Positions 32,980-45,278 of a stretch of 64,000 nucleotides of DNA are shown piece by piece (the first letter of the stretch is position 1; the number at the start of each line of letters is the position of its first letter). The position numbers and the translations under genes are program-made. Under the pieces are notes generated by a model. It worked only from the letters and a program-made list of their open reading frames with translations, was not told the DNA's origin and did no database searches. Origin of the DNA: Margaritifera margaritifera (taxonomy: Eukaryota; Mollusca; Bivalvia; Unionida; Margaritiferidae); contig JAQPZY010001695.1 of the NCBI GenBank assembly GCA_029931535.1, forward strand, positions 4,840,501 to 4,904,500, written 5' to 3'.

Positions 32980-35030
32980 TCATTTTAGTCATTTTTGCGT
33001 ACATACTGTAGTTCACACCATTCACAACAACCACATAAAGTCAACCTCCCAAAAGTTTCTCTACATTTCACATAAATTACTCAAATCAATGAGAATATTT
33101 TCCCTGAAAATATCACAAATGAGCAACCATTCTCGGTTTTGAGAGCATTCCAGATTTTTTTCTGAAACCTCCATCATTGTCATTGTCAGAGTTGGACAAA
33201 AAAGAGATATATTCTTTTAAGTCTAACCAGAACAATTTTTTTTATATCTGAAGATATTGCCAACCTGGGTAAATTAAATAAATTAAAGTCAGATCAAAAT
33301 AAAATATGTACTCAGTTGACTTTTAGAGATTAAAATTTTCTGACACAGGTGCATAGGATAACCCCCATTTATTTACCTTCATTTTGATCTAGATTTGTGA
33401 AGTAAATGTCAACTCCATTTCACACCCTTTGTGACCCCCTTATCAGAGTTGTTTGAATCAGTACACTTCTATCAAAAACTGTAGGGCATTGTACATGTAG
33501 CAATGTTTTGCTCAAAATTCATTAGACAGGTATTGATCCAATTTTATCATTGGCAGAAAAGAACACTCCCCTACTAGCCATTGGTTGAAACTGTTACACC
33601 TCAAATGCTATTATGTAAGGTCAAGGCTGAATTTGAGTGTTGTCCCATATCAGGGGTATAGCCTTGGTAAAAAGATAGAAAATCCCGTTAGTTTACTGTT
33701 TACAAAGTATGCAGACATTCTAGATATATCTGTCAGTTGTGTAAATGGATATAGAAGATTAAGTGCATTTTTCACTTGAATATTCTTCTGTCGTGTAGAC
33801 AAACTTATTTTTTGTTTTATCAAACTAGTTGATATACATGTTGAACCATCTTTCATCAAAACAAATGAATATGACAAATGTATATTTATACTTAGAATAA
33901 TTTTTGTTAACAAGATATGTTTTTCTATGGTTTTCAACTGGTACAAATTGAGAGAAACTTTGTTGAATAAGTAAGCTCAGAACCTCATTGATATATGAAT
34001 AAACAGGTGACTATGAAAATGTATATTTATACTTATTGGGAATAATTTAATATGATATTAACAAGATTTGTTTTTTTATGACTATATCTTATGTATATAT
34101 ACATGTCATATGGTATTTACTACATGTATGTCGGTAGAAACAAATGTTGTTTGGGTGATAATCCTGTCATTGGAATTTATACCAATAAAATGAATTGAAT
34201 TGAATTATTGAAGGGATTTGTTAATTTGTGCATGATTTTGAGAAAGAATAATTTTAAGTGACTTACATTTAACACCTTTCACCATGGGAACAATTTACAT
34301 ATGAAAGTAGCTTTGGTTTGCAAAAGATGGACATATTGTGAATTACACTTTCCAAAGTGTTATTTGTTTTGTTGTAAATACAGCTAAAAACATTACTTTT
34401 TTTTGGACACTCCCCCCCCCCCCCAAAGTAAATGTGAAATATATTGAAGACTGAAGTCTGAAACTGGTCAGTTTGCTAGAGAGGGGTAGATAAGATATAC
34501 TACATATGAATTAGGCTTGGTTAAGTAGATAGAACTTAGTTACCTATTGGTCTATCTGAATAGTAATCTTATTGTTAGCCTCCCTTTATTAGGGGTTTCA
34601 TGACAGACATTGCTTACATCACATTGCTACCATGGTGATTGTCAAAAGATATGGAAGCTGTGAAGGGTGGTTACAAAATAAGACCCAAAATTCAAAAAAG
34701 GTGCAGATTTTCACATCAAATATTATTTCAGCGAATTAACAAATCAAAAACTTGCATTGGTATCGATAAATTCAAGCAAATATCTCTCTTGTCCACACTA
34801 ACTCTCTATTGTTCTGTGAACTAGAGAATGATACGAATAACCTGTCATGTGACAATGTTACATAGTGCATAAAAAAGCTATTAGCCAATTGACCTATCAC
34901 CAGAGAAGACATAACCACATCCTACTCAGTAGCATAACACATCATATAAAATCACATTATTTTATGTTGGCAATTACCAGTGTGATATACGGTAGTGCAT
35001 ATTGAAAATTTTAGGAAAAATGGTTGAAAA
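32980..35030. other. Intergenic sequence without recognisable features
   Basis: AT-rich. It contains a poly-C run near 34412-34425 and scattered direct similarities (for example 'ATGTATATTTATACTTA' at about 33877 and 34019). No gene recognised. Confidence 0.4.
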
Positions 35031-35035
35031 ATGTG

Positions 35036-35285
35036 TATCGTATATACTCGCGTATAAACCGATACCAACTGCAAACTGCATAGACCCAGATCTGCTGTCG
35101 CAATGCGCTGGCAAATCTGGGTCTATGCATTTTGTAAGGACTAATCTGGGTCTATGCCGTCTGTAAGGACTAATCAGTGGAACAACCAACATAAACCCTA
35201 ATCTGCTGGCGCATTATGTGACGGCAGATCAGGGTCTATGTTGTTTGCATTTGGACCTGGCTTATACGCGAGTATATATGGTAAG
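35036..35285. mobile_element. Double-hairpin MITE, copy 3
   Basis: Ends CGTATATACTCGCGTATAAA and TTATACGCGAGTATATATGG. The internal pairs are GCATAGACCCAGATCTGC with CAAATCTGGGTCTATGC, and AACATAAACCCTAATCTGC with GCAGATCAGGGTCTATGTT. Between the hairpins is a small duplicated segment, 'GTAAGGACTAATC'. Confidence 0.85.
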
Positions 35286-35349
35286 TTATGACAATTTGAA
35301 TTTGTATATGATATATAGTGGCAGTCAGATAGTGACATGTGGCAACATG

Positions 35350-35433
35350 TTAATTAACACTGCAGTTGATTAGTTAATTAACACTACAGTTGGTTAGTTA
35401 ATTAACACTGCAGTTGGTTAGTTAATTAAGCTT
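35350..35433. repeat. 24-bp minisatellite, 3.5 copies
   Basis: TTAATTAACACTGCAGTTGG + TTAG recurs at 35350, 35374, 35398 and 35422. Confidence 0.95.
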
Positions 35434-35809
35434 CACATGGCAAACACTGTCAGGTACATGTAGTTTGCAATGTGTAACAGCCAATCAGATCATGATAAGA
35501 AGTAAGTTTTCTTGAAGACAGACAAATACAGACTGACAGAAAGAGGAAACCTGCCCCATTTTATAACGAGTCCTTGGTTTTGAAGTAATTAACTGAAAAT
35601 AACACATTAGTTATGATTTACTTTTGGTGATATGGAGATTAGGAGGCACTGGCAGAGAGGCAGGGTCAAAGAGGGCAGAGGGGAGGGCACTCTTCTTTTT
35701 TTATCTAGTGGACAAATCATGACTGGTTCATAAAAAATCCTATCATGGTCTTTTAAATATTTATTAGGGCCCCATGGACAAAGTACGCAGAATCCGATAG
35801 TAATCATGT

Positions 35810-36955
35810 CTGTCAACAATTTGATTTCTGCAGCTTAACTTTACCTGGGATTGTTGGATTTCAACCAAATTTGATAAGTAGCTCTGCATGTACATTGATA
35901 ATACCCTAAATGAGTTCAATTTCCATAACATCTTTTAGAAGGGTTATGGCCCATAATTTTCCACTCTCCTTACTTTGGTTTCCACTGTACAACTTTAGCA
36001 AGGTTTGCTGAATTTCAAACAAATTTGGCACGCGTTTATATGTTGACAAGACCTCGAAAGAGTTTGATTTTCATTCTACAATATTATTTTCATGAGTTAT
36101 GCCCCTTGATTGCATGTTCTCCTGACTTTGGCTTCTTTAATATATCCTTACCAAGACTGATTGGATTTTGACAAATTTGGTATGCAGTTTTTATGTTGTT
36201 GAGTTTGATTTCAAGCATTCTACAACATTATTTACAGGAGTTATGCCCCTTGATTGTCTGTCCTCCTGACTTTGGTTTCTGCAATATATCCTTACTAAGA
36301 CTGATTGGATTTTAACAAATTTGGTGTGCAGCTTTTATGTTGTTGAGTTTGATTTCCAGCATTCCATAAAATCATGCACAGTAGTTATGGCCCTTGATTA
36401 CCATCCTCCTAACTTTGGTTACTGCAGCATAACTTTACTTGGTATTTCAACAAAATTTAGCATACAACTAAACACATCATATTTATTGATAAGACCTTAC
36501 ATTAGTTTGATTTGCCTCATTTCATGACATAATATAAAGGTGTTATGTCCCCCTGATTGTCTGTCCACCTTACTTTCATTTCCACAGCATTTATTTACCA
36601 AGGAAAATTGGATTTCAAGCAAATTTGGCATGCAGCTTTATTTTGATGAGACCTTGAATAAATTTAATTTCCAGCATTCCACATTATAATTTGGAAGAAT
36701 TATGGCCCTTGATTGCCTGTCCTTCTAACTTTGGTTCCTGCTGCATTATTTTACCAAGGATTGTTGGATTTTAACAAAATATGGCATGTAGGTTTTTCCT
36801 GATGGAACCCTGAAGTAGTTTGATTTCCAGCATTCAGTATTATTTGGAGGAGTTATGGCCCCAGAATGCCCATTGTCTGTGCTTTGTTTCCCAACACATA
36901 TTCCTCTGTTTAAGGATCTGCTGAACAAATAGCTCCAATTATTTCTCTGTAGTCA
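35810..36955. repeat. Dispersed family C, about 7 tandem units of about 150 bp
   Basis: TTGGATTTCAACAAATTTGG-like starts lie near 35854, 36007, 36161, 36305, 36439, 36608 and 36764 (spacings 134-169, mean about 152). Each is followed by TTTGATTTCCAGCATTC and 'GAGTTATGGCCCTTGATT' blocks and a CTTTGGTTTCTGCAGCA segment. Strongly diverged; non-coding. Confidence 0.8.
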
Positions 36956-36959
36956 GTAT

Positions 36960-38500
36960 TATGGGATGCGAGGAAAAGATAGATATGTAATGATTTCATG
37001 GGCAAAATACTGCTTTGAAAACATGGTAAAGAAATACAGTCAAAGTACTTACTATAAACTTTCGTGAAGTGTGAAATTTCACTGAATTTGTAAAAGCTAA
37101 TAGGGTAGATTACTCTTTTAGATAAATTAAATGCCCAGTAATGTTAGAAGAAAAAAAATTGAACAAATTTTTTATGTTTTTTTTTCTTCCTACTTTTTAA
37201 CCTATTTTAAACAAACACAGCATAAGTGATTCTAGAGTTTGACAAGTACTTTTCAAAAGTAACTAGTCTGTGTGACAAGTACCTTAGTTCCAAAACTAAA
37301 TGGAAACCCTGATTGAATAAAGGTACACGTAGCTATCAGATGATGATGATGAGAAAGACCTTTATATCTATAATTTGAGATAACAACCATGTTTCCACAT
37401 GTGTAGAACAGCAAGTTGTTCTTTGCCATTTTTTTTCTAACATTTGCAGGCCATGGTAGAGTACAATAAATCAGTGGTGGGTGATTTGCACAAACCTGTT
37501 ATCAGTTCACATAGGAGTACTGAACTGATAATTGTTTGAAATAGGAATTGCTAATAATCAGAAATTGTTTGGAAAGATTCTATGCAATAGCTCATTAGAA
37601 GAGGAATTGGCTTGCCATATAGCTACAAAGGTCAGTGCAAGTAGCTAAATTCATTAGTTGCAAGTTAGGCAAAATCCATAGCCGTTTTTGGGTGACCTGT
37701 TTTTGGATGTTCATTTAAAGGACATGTTCTCTCATGTTCACACTCAAAATCACTCTAACACCTAAAATTGACCTTAAAACAAGAAACGTGGCAGATCACG
37801 TTCTGCATATTCTGTCATCTTTGCTCTCCTTCACTCCTGTTTTAGAGGTTAATGTTAGTTGTGAACCCGAGAACAATGTTTGCAAACAATGCTTTTCTTG
37901 TTTTGGCAAGAATTTTCATGTTAGAAAATTGTTTGTGTATCATGAACCAACCCAAAGATGCTCCTGAGTTTCTTTAAGTGATGGACTATCTGTCATTGAA
38001 TTTGCCTCAGTTGAGTTGTTCCAGCCATGGCCAGTAAAGCCTGAAAATAATAAAGTGGCCAAGAACAACTTGTTGGTCTACCTCCTGTGTAGCATGCACT
38101 CAACTGCTAACAACCAAGATCTGCTGTCACATTTAGCACCAACAGATTAGGCACCAACAATGTTCACTTGAAATAATTAAAATTAAGAACGAAGATCCTG
38201 ACTTTCCAGCTCATTAGGGACCAACCATTTAATCTTGGGGTAGGGAGGTGGGTGGTGGAATTTTCATTCCAACTAGGATATTTTTTTCTTTTATCTTTAA
38301 ATACATTTTTTTCCCAACTGAATTGAGGGATAGAGTTAGCTATTTTTCTTTGCCAATCGAGCAAGAGTATTTTTTTAAAAATCCCAGACCTCCATCCCCA
38401 ACCTACATGAAAATTAAATAGTCGGTCTCTTGTGAGTCTGTCTTTTGCATTTGTATGGACATTAATTATGCTTTGTATAAACACTGTTGCAAAGAAACCT
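36960..38500. other. Intergenic sequence, one weak coding-like stretch
   Basis: At 37734-37967 (plus) a 77-codon frame contains NNVCKQCFSCFGKNFHVRKL, a closely spaced cysteine cluster reminiscent of a zinc-binding motif. No splice or family support was found, so it is not called as a gene. Confidence 0.3.
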
Positions 38501-38522
38501 TTGCTTTTTCACTTTTCAATTA

Positions 38523-38745
38523 CAAAAAATGAAGAGCTGCGCATTCTTTTATAATGTGCAAAGAAGAAGCCGTGGTTTTATAAGTACGTTTCGAGGATGA
38601 AGGCTTAGCTTTTGGTAGAGACAGCGTCCGGTCCGTAGTGCTGCCCGAAACTGGTATTGTTCCTTTACACATCAGTAAAATTAGCAATACACCACCGACT
38701 AAAATTACACAGGTCAAGGTTAGACAGATTTCCGACGGAAGGATC
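38523..38745 (-). other. Possible exon encoding one membrane segment
   Basis: Minus-strand frame from a possible acceptor (CCTAG|ATCC, about 38744) to a TAA at about 38523. It reads CVILVGGVLLILLMCKG, a hydrophobic run long enough to span a membrane, then a Ser/Thr/Lys-rich tail (SKRTYKTTASSLHIIKE). No ATG precedes the hydrophobic run, so it would have to be an internal or terminal exon. No partner exon or family was recognised. Confidence 0.2.
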
Positions 38746-39479
38746 TAGGACTAGGTGATGCTTTAGGGCCAGAATATATTTGTTCGCATTTTCATTTTTG
38801 CAGACTGAATTTACTACATATAGCTAGTTCTGTATGCAAATTTAATGCACATAGATAAGATAATCTATCGTCATCATTGACATTGCAATAAGTAAGCTAT
38901 CTGCAGCATGGACCGTGCAAGCACATGTATATATCTATCAGGTTCAAAACTTGCGGTCAGTCCCAATTTTATTGTCCTCCAGTGTCTGTCTTTGGTGAAG
39001 AATACAAGTAGCGGTTTGAGCAGTTTATAGTTTTGTGGGAGGCAGGCATAGAGCGGTTTTCATGTAAGTATAATATCAAAATATAACGAAGACTTCATTG
39101 AAGGGTTTTAATCATTGCAGGTTTTGTTTGAAACATGAAATGGGTGGCAAATTTATTAGCAAAGTCTTGGAAATGGATGACATTTTTGGCATGGGCTTTA
39201 ATTAATTTATAAGATTGTTTTAGTCAAAAAGCCTCGTGCTCTGGTTATATGTTCAAATATCGAGTGACACTTGCAACTGGCACCTGCATGTCAACTCTGC
39301 CCAAGACGAGTCAGCACAGGTTGGTTTGTTAAAACTGTGAGCATGAGTTTCATGTATATGGGGCCGGAATGACATATCTCTTTAACCATCTTTCATTGGA
39401 ATATATAAATGAGAGCCTAGATGCCTTGCCCACTTACGAAATAGATTCATGTTGCTTGCACATTATGGACCAAGATTAT

Positions 39480-40640
39480 GTTTTCAATCAAGATGTATGA
39501 TCATTACATTAAACCCCATTATACTTTTGTTTGGTTGATTATTGGAAGAATAACGATAGCTTTTGTTGTTATATTGGCGTCTGCATCCTACCTTTAAGTT
39601 TTGGGTCAGTTTGTTGTTTTTGTTTAATTTCTTTAATTTACCATTCTGGGTGAATTGGTTTTGGTAGTAATAAAGTCCTATGAAGAAGAGTCTCAACGAC
39701 ATAGCTAAGTCGATGCTTGTCCCAAAATTTGAATAATGTCCTAGTTTTTCTTTTTTAATTTTACCTAACCCCTACCCCTCTCAGTCAAGTTGCAACATGT
39801 ACTCAGTAATCATTATTAATAAGTACCAGCCTTGAAAAGAATACACATCAAAACTTGGCGATCTGATGAAAGTAAAGATCATATAGATATGGCACAGCAA
39901 CACAAGTAGGATATTGAGTGCTAAGGCAATTGAAGTAAAGTGCCTTGCCCAAAGACAAACCATGGTAACTGACCTGAGCTGATCTGATGGTAGGATTTTT
40001 GAACCCACACCCTTTCTCTACCGGAATTTAGTCCCAGTGCATGCAGTTTTTAAAGATCCTAAACCTCACTGGAGTCAAACATATATTCTTGACTAAAACA
40101 ATGATTAGTAAGCAATATACATGGAAGTATTTGGAGTCAAACTGATATATTCTTGGGTAAAACTATGATATACTATTAAGTAAGCAATATACATGGAAGT
40201 ATTTGGAGAAGAAGCACACTACTATATTTAAATTTGTCTTCACCTACATTTTATGCTTGAATGATTTTTGACACTATCTTGGCAACTGTTGGGTCTATTG
40301 TAGTCATGAAATCTACACTTGTGATGTTGTTTCTTGGTAGATGTGTTTCTTATGAATTGTAATTAATGTTTACAGAGAATCCTTGAATACTTTGTCCAGG
40401 GATTTGTTACCAGGTCAGGTTCAAAAGCTAGGTTATGATTTTAACTTTTTTAAGATTAACTTTGCTACTTAACATCATTGTGACTCTTTATTGATTCTAT
40501 GGTCATTCAACTTGTGTACATGGACAACTCTGGAATTGTGATAGACCACCTTACAATAATTAGGTCACCATGACCTACATTTTTGTTTTTAAATAATTTT
40601 GGTCTTTTTTTATTTTGATTATATATTTTGGTTTATATTT
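39480..40640. repeat. Mosaic dispersed element R, copy 1
   Basis: Segments match 51.7-53.8 kb. TTATTGGAAGAATAACG...GTTTGTTGTTT at 39535-39620 is in the same orientation. CTAGTTTTTC...TACCTAACCCCTACCCCTC...AAGTTGCAACAT at 39660-39800 is inverted. 'CATGGAAGTATTTGGAGAAG' to ATAATTAGGTCACCATGACC at 40190-40580 is again in the same orientation. A segment of about 70 bp is locally duplicated (40075-40210). A SINE lies within it. Confidence 0.65.
39870..40015 (-). mobile_element. tRNA-type SINE, minus orientation
   Basis: Read on the minus strand it has a GGGTTCAAAAATCC B-box-like block, then TTGTCTTTGGGCAAGGCACT, TTACTTCAATTGCCTTAGCA and a tail shared with the copies at 42714 and 57412 (CTACTTGTGTTGCTGTGCC). 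Inserted within element R. Confidence 0.75.
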
Positions 40641-40919
40641 CCTTAGAGTTGTCAAATTACTTATCTGTCTGTCTTCCTGTTGATATGTCCATTGATATAC
40701 ACCATCTGCTGCACATATGTTCTCTTTGGGCATTCACTTCATTCCATTCCGTTTATTCACCCAAGAATCTAATGTCAGCGCTATATGGCGTATTCAAACT
40801 AAACCCATTGAGTGAAGTCCATACAGTTGCCGCTGTCAGCCCAACCTTCGTTGGACAGCCCAGTATTCGCTGGGCTCCTTCAGTTTCCGCTGTTGAAACT
40901 TTACAAAAGGGTTATCCAT

Positions 40920-41014
40920 AACATTCTGTCAGGGAGTTTCACAGCCCAGCTGTGACCTCTGTACAACCACGTTGTGCCATTCAGTAACTGCTGAATCACT
41001 CACTGACAGAATGA
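40920..41014. repeat. Inverted repeat CATTCTGTCA/TGACAGAATG
   Basis: Ten-base perfect arms about 75 bp apart. Just upstream, AGCCCAG and CTGGGCT (40857-40876) form a smaller hairpin. Confidence 0.6.
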
Positions 41015-41629
41015 ACCAAAACAGTTTCATCAGTAGCAGCAGACAGTCCCCCTAGGCAAACATTATAATTATAAATAAAAACTTAACTGGATCTGTGTTT
41101 TGTTGTGTATAAATAGTAAATGATAGTTTGAGGAACATAGCGCTTTACTTTAATCAGTTAATGAAAATCAAGTATATGCTAGTTGTAGATGCTTAAAGAA
41201 TAGCTTGTATTCCGCAAACAGTGTTGGTAATAAGAAATTGTATGCTAATATTATTTCTCATGTTATCAGTTTTTGCTGTTTTTTATCGTAATGTCATTTT
41301 GTTGATGTACATGTATCTGGAATGGACTTGGTCCTTATATCTATTGTCATGAAAGGTTCAAATGGACAGGTCAGGGTGGTTGAGCTGTACCACACAGATG
41401 CAGTTACATCGTAGACTTGTTAATGCAACCACAATTTCCTTAATATTGATTTAATACAGTGCCTTATGTATATGCACATACATGTGATAATTCTGTCGTT
41501 TTAATTCCCATTTCAGATATAACGTTTTTCCTCGTTCAATCCAGTTTTTTTTCTCAAGCCTGATAAATTGTATATTTGTTTTATTAAACACCCAATAGTG
41601 CAAGCAGAAAGCCATTGTGTCCTATGGCA

Positions 41630-42450
41630 GCTATCTTGGAAATCTTGTTATTGCTACTTCTCCATATCAATATGGAGTTTTCACCAGAAGACTTCTTACG
41701 GTTCCTAAATGAAAAAAGTCATCTTGAAAATCTTGTTATCGCTACTTCTCCTGAATAGATGGTGTTATCAACATGGGGTTTTCACTATAAGACTTCTTGT
41801 GATGTCTAGTTTGTCCTAAATTATATGGTGCCAATCTGACATCAAATATGGCCACAACAGCAGCCATCGTGAAAATCTTGTTATTGTTACTTTTCCTGAA
41901 TGGAAAGTCATGTCAACAAAGGGTTTTCATCGGAAGACCTTTTATGATGGCTGGTTGTTCCTAAATGAAAATAGTGTCACTTGGACATCCAATAATTTGA
42001 AATTCTTGTTATTGCTACTCCTTCTAAATGGATGGTCTTATCAACATGGGGTTTTCACCTTGACAGCCATCTTCTTATTGCTACTCCTGAACAGAAAGTC
42101 ATATCACAATGGGATTTTGACCTGAAGACTTCTTATGATATCTAGTTGGTCCTAAATGAAAATTGTGCCACCCATTTTATCAATATGACAGCTACAATGG
42201 CATCTGAAAATCTTGTTATCGCTACTCCACCTGAATGGATTGTCATGTCAACATCTGGTTTTCACTAAAAGACATCTTATGACATCTAGTTTGTCCAAAA
42301 TGAAAATGGTGCTGATCTGACATCTAATAGGGCCACAACAGGAGCCATCTTGAAAATCTTGTTATTGCTACTTCTCCTAAATGGAAAGTCAGATTGACGT
42401 GGGGTTTTCCAAAGAAGACTAATTATGATATCTACATGTAGTTGGTTGCA
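41630..42450 (-). repeat. Family A array, third copy (reverse orientation)
   Basis: Reverse-complement blocks GAAAATCTTGTTATTGCTAC, GGGGTTTTCACC, GACTTCTTATGATATCTAG and TCCTAAATGAAAATGGTGC recur in about six units of about 145 bp. Confidence 0.85.
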
Positions 42451-42713
42451 GCTCCTTCAATAACGAAAGTGAGTTTGACCGAATGTAAATATACATCTTG
42501 TGTAATATACAACATTTATCTCCTGATAAAGATTCTCCGTTGTGTAACACAATCTCCTAATGTATTTTATTAGTATTAAATATTTTATTTAATTGTTGAA
42601 ACATTTGATTCAGAACTCAATACCACATATTTGTCATTACAGTCAATTTTGTATGGCCCTGTATCAAGATGTGGGAATCCAGTAGTAATCACCTTTTCTG
42701 TCCAGAGTTAGGG

Positions 42714-42895
42714 GGGAGTCACGGAGGCTCAGTGGCTAGCATGCCCGACTCACAACTGAAAGGGCACAGGTTCGAATCCTACCATCAGACCAGCCTGGGT
42801 CAGCCACTGTGGTGTGTCCTTGGGCAAGGCACTTTACTCCAATTGCCTTGGCACTTAAATAACCTACTTGTGTTGCTGTGCTGTAAAACACCAAA
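42714..42895 (+). mobile_element. tRNA-type SINE, full length with exact 12-bp target duplication
   Basis: The tRNA-like head (GGCTCAGTGGCTAGCATGCC, then the perfect B box GGTTCGAATCC) is followed by 'GGTGTGTCCTTGGGCAAGGC' and the tail ACCTACTTGTGTTGCTGTGC. The 12-mer CCAGAGTTAGGG occurs directly before (42702-42713) and after (42896-42907), so this is a complete, probably young insertion made by target-primed reverse transcription. It lies about 135 bp upstream of the first ALDH1L exon found here. Confidence 0.92.
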
Positions 42896-43045
42896 CCAGA
42901 GTTAGGGTGGTTCAAGAGTCTAAAGGTATTCAAAAGTAAATTTTTGTGACGTCTTCTATTTCTAGCATGTTTTGTTAGAGATGATCTGATTAATATACTG
43001 GTATATATTCCATTTTTCTTTTCCTTTCAGTCCCTATTGGACAGG

Positions 43046-43172
43046 ATGAAGGTTGCTATTATAGGTCAGAGCCTATTTGGAGCTGATGTGTACCGACTTC
43101 TCCAGAAAAATGGACACAACATTGTTGGAGTCTTTACTGTGCCTGATGTAAACGGAAAACCAGACCCACTGG
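43046..43172 (+). CDS. ALDH1L1/ALDH1L2: ALDH1L (10-formyltetrahydrofolate dehydrogenase), exon with first Met
   Basis: The exon starts after TTCCTTTCAG at 43031; the CDS is given from the ATG at 43046 and ends at donor G|GTAAGC (43 codons, phase 1). The translation [20 protein letters not shown] followed by [13 protein letters not shown] matches the N-terminal Rossmann-like part of the hydrolase (formyl_trans_N) domain. With this Met as residue 1, the catalytic residues fall at 106 and 142, the usual cytosolic ALDH1L1 numbering. The enzyme oxidises 10-formyl-THF to THF and CO2 with NADP+. The five codons upstream of the ATG in the same exon are open, so an upstream exon could add a leader as in mitochondrial ALDH1L2. 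Which paralogue this is cannot be settled. Confidence 0.93.
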
Positions 43173-43569
43173 GTAAGCTGGTCTGGTATTCTGTACATAT
43201 AAATGGAAGGATGGATGGAAGAACATATATGTGTGTACATGTATGTATGTATTGTTTGCGTGTATGCAGGCATAATAATTTTAAGGAGACATCCAGAATT
43301 CCAGAATCAGAGGTCTGGTTTATGCATTAAAAGTATCACTACACTAATTGAGCCAGTCTGCTGTTAGTGCATCCGAATGTAGTATAATCTAAGAAAATCA
43401 TTTGTATTTTTTCTATCTTTTTTTTCCTGGAGACTTGCTAACCAGTGATGAATGTTATTTGCATTCAGTAGAAAGCAATATTAAATCCTAAACAGCAAAT
43501 AAAATGTTCATCTAGTTAAATCTTTTGGCTTTTGCCTAGGATGACAAACCAAAAAGGTGTTATTTGGCC

Positions 43570-43692
43570 TGATCTGACTATTGGATCAGCCCGGGTCGAC
43601 TACCATGGTGTGTCCTAGGGCATGGCATGTTACTCCAATTGCCTCGGCACTAAATAACCTACTTGTGTTGCTATGCCATCAAACACCAAACA
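43570..43692 (+). mobile_element. 5'-truncated SINE
   Basis: TGGTGTGTCCTAGGGCATGG and ACCTACTTGTGTTGCTATGC correspond to the core and tail of the copy at 42714; the tRNA-like head is missing. In ALDH1L intron. Confidence 0.8.
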
Positions 43693-44344
43693 AATTCAAA
43701 TTGTTCTGGAAAGGTCACTCACATTAAAAATACCAGTTGTTTCTTTCAGATGCAAAAAAAACTATTTTTTAGAAAATGTGACATAAACTGTGCTGATTTT
43801 TTGTTTTGGTATGTGCAAGTTAGTACCTAACTTAAGTAAGATAGTCTTGGTGCATCTTAACTTATAAATAATGGACTGGATCTCACAAAAATGTTGAAGA
43901 ATGAAGGAAACATACAAGGAACTTAATTTGTGTAGTGTTACCTTGAAGTAACCATACAAAGCACTATAAGAGTTATTTCCCTTTCTAACCAAAAGATATA
44001 CTGTGTGAATTACTTTCCTTTCTAACTTATTGATGTAATGCAACATGCACATAAAAGTATGACACGGAACAGGGTTCTGTAACACAAAAAGTGAAAATCA
44101 AAGGTAGGTTTTGGTTTCTTTGCAATTAAGGAGACTAAGTTCAATTTGGAACTGGTTATTATAGGCATTCTGAAATATTCTCATCCATGATAACATGTAT
44201 GCTTAGATGATTGGTGGATGGATGAATGGATGGATTAGATAATTTGTGGTACCATGAATACATTTGTGTAAGTTGAAAAAATTCTGCATATAAGACACAT
44301 TAATCAAGAAGATTCACATTGTTACTTATGTTTTTCATTTGAAG

Positions 44345-44579
44345 CTGTTGCTGCTTCGCATGATGGCATTCCAGTCTTTAAGTACAAGAGATGGCAAGTG
44401 AAGAAAGAACCAGTCCCAGAAGTCCTTGAGGAATACAAATCTGTTGGAGCTGAGTTGAATGTGTTACCATTCTGTTCCCAGTTTATCCCCATGGATGTCA
44501 TCAACTTTCCAAAGAACAAGTCAATCATCTACCATCCATCACTACTGCCACTTCACAGAGGTGCTTCAGCCATTAACTG
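44345..44579 (+). CDS. ALDH1L1/ALDH1L2: ALDH1L, exon 2 of those seen
   Basis: The acceptor ends TTTGAAG before 44345 and donor CTG|GTATGT follows 44579; phases 1 in and 2 out fit both neighbours. It encodes residues 43-121. [30 protein letters not shown] and [18 protein letters not shown] match ALDH1L proteins closely. His106 in HPSLLP is the hydrolase-domain catalytic histidine of formyl-THF-using enzymes, and the HPS.LP..RG signature positions the formyl group. No truncation or substitution of a key residue is seen. Confidence 0.96.
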
Positions 44580-44639
44580 GTATGTTCAGATTTGAGTGTA
44601 CCTTTTTATGTCCTACCATGACACCACAAATGTTTTTTT

Positions 44640-45085
44640 GGCATGTACAGTATTTTCCCCAATGATAAAACTAGGGTCCACCCTGTAGTGGAGTATATAC
44701 AGTATTTCCCCAATGATAAAACCAGAGGGTCAGAATATACTTGAGGCATATACAGTAATTTCCCCATGATAAGACAAGGGGGTCAGAATGTGGTGGGGAA
44801 TATGCAGTATTTCTCCCATGATAAGACCAGGGACCAGAATGTGGTGGGGCATGTACAGCATTTCTCCCATGATATGACCAGGGGGATAGAATGTAGTGGG
44901 GCATGTACAGTATTTCTCCCATGATATGACCAGGGTGGCCAGAATGTGGTGGGGCATGTAAGGTATTTCTCCCATGATATGACCAGGGGGTCAGAATGTC
45001 ATGGGGCATATACAGCATTTTTCTATGATAAGACTTGGCCAGAATATGGTGGGGCATGTACAGTATTTTATTGTGATAAGAACAG
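44640..45085. repeat. Minisatellite of about 53 bp, 8-9 imperfect copies
   Basis: GTACAGTATTTCTCCCATGA + TATGACCAGGGGGTCAGAAT + GTGGTGGGGCAT units step every 50-54 bp (ACAG.ATTT at about 44648, 44699, 44753, 44806, 44857, 44907, 44958, 45012, 45059). It starts about 60 bp after an ALDH1L exon, within the intron. Confidence 0.9.
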
Positions 45086-45278
45086 GGGGTCAGCTTAATA
45101 AATTTGTCCAAAAGTAGGGGTGGGTTTATTTTCAGTCCAAGGTATTCTTAGTAAATATTTGCTAAAATTTGTAAAATGATGGGTGGGCTTATCACAAAGC
45201 ATCATATTGCCATCCGATAAATAAGTGACTGTAAAATCTGCTAATTATTGTTTTATTCAAATGCTAATGTCTCTTCAG

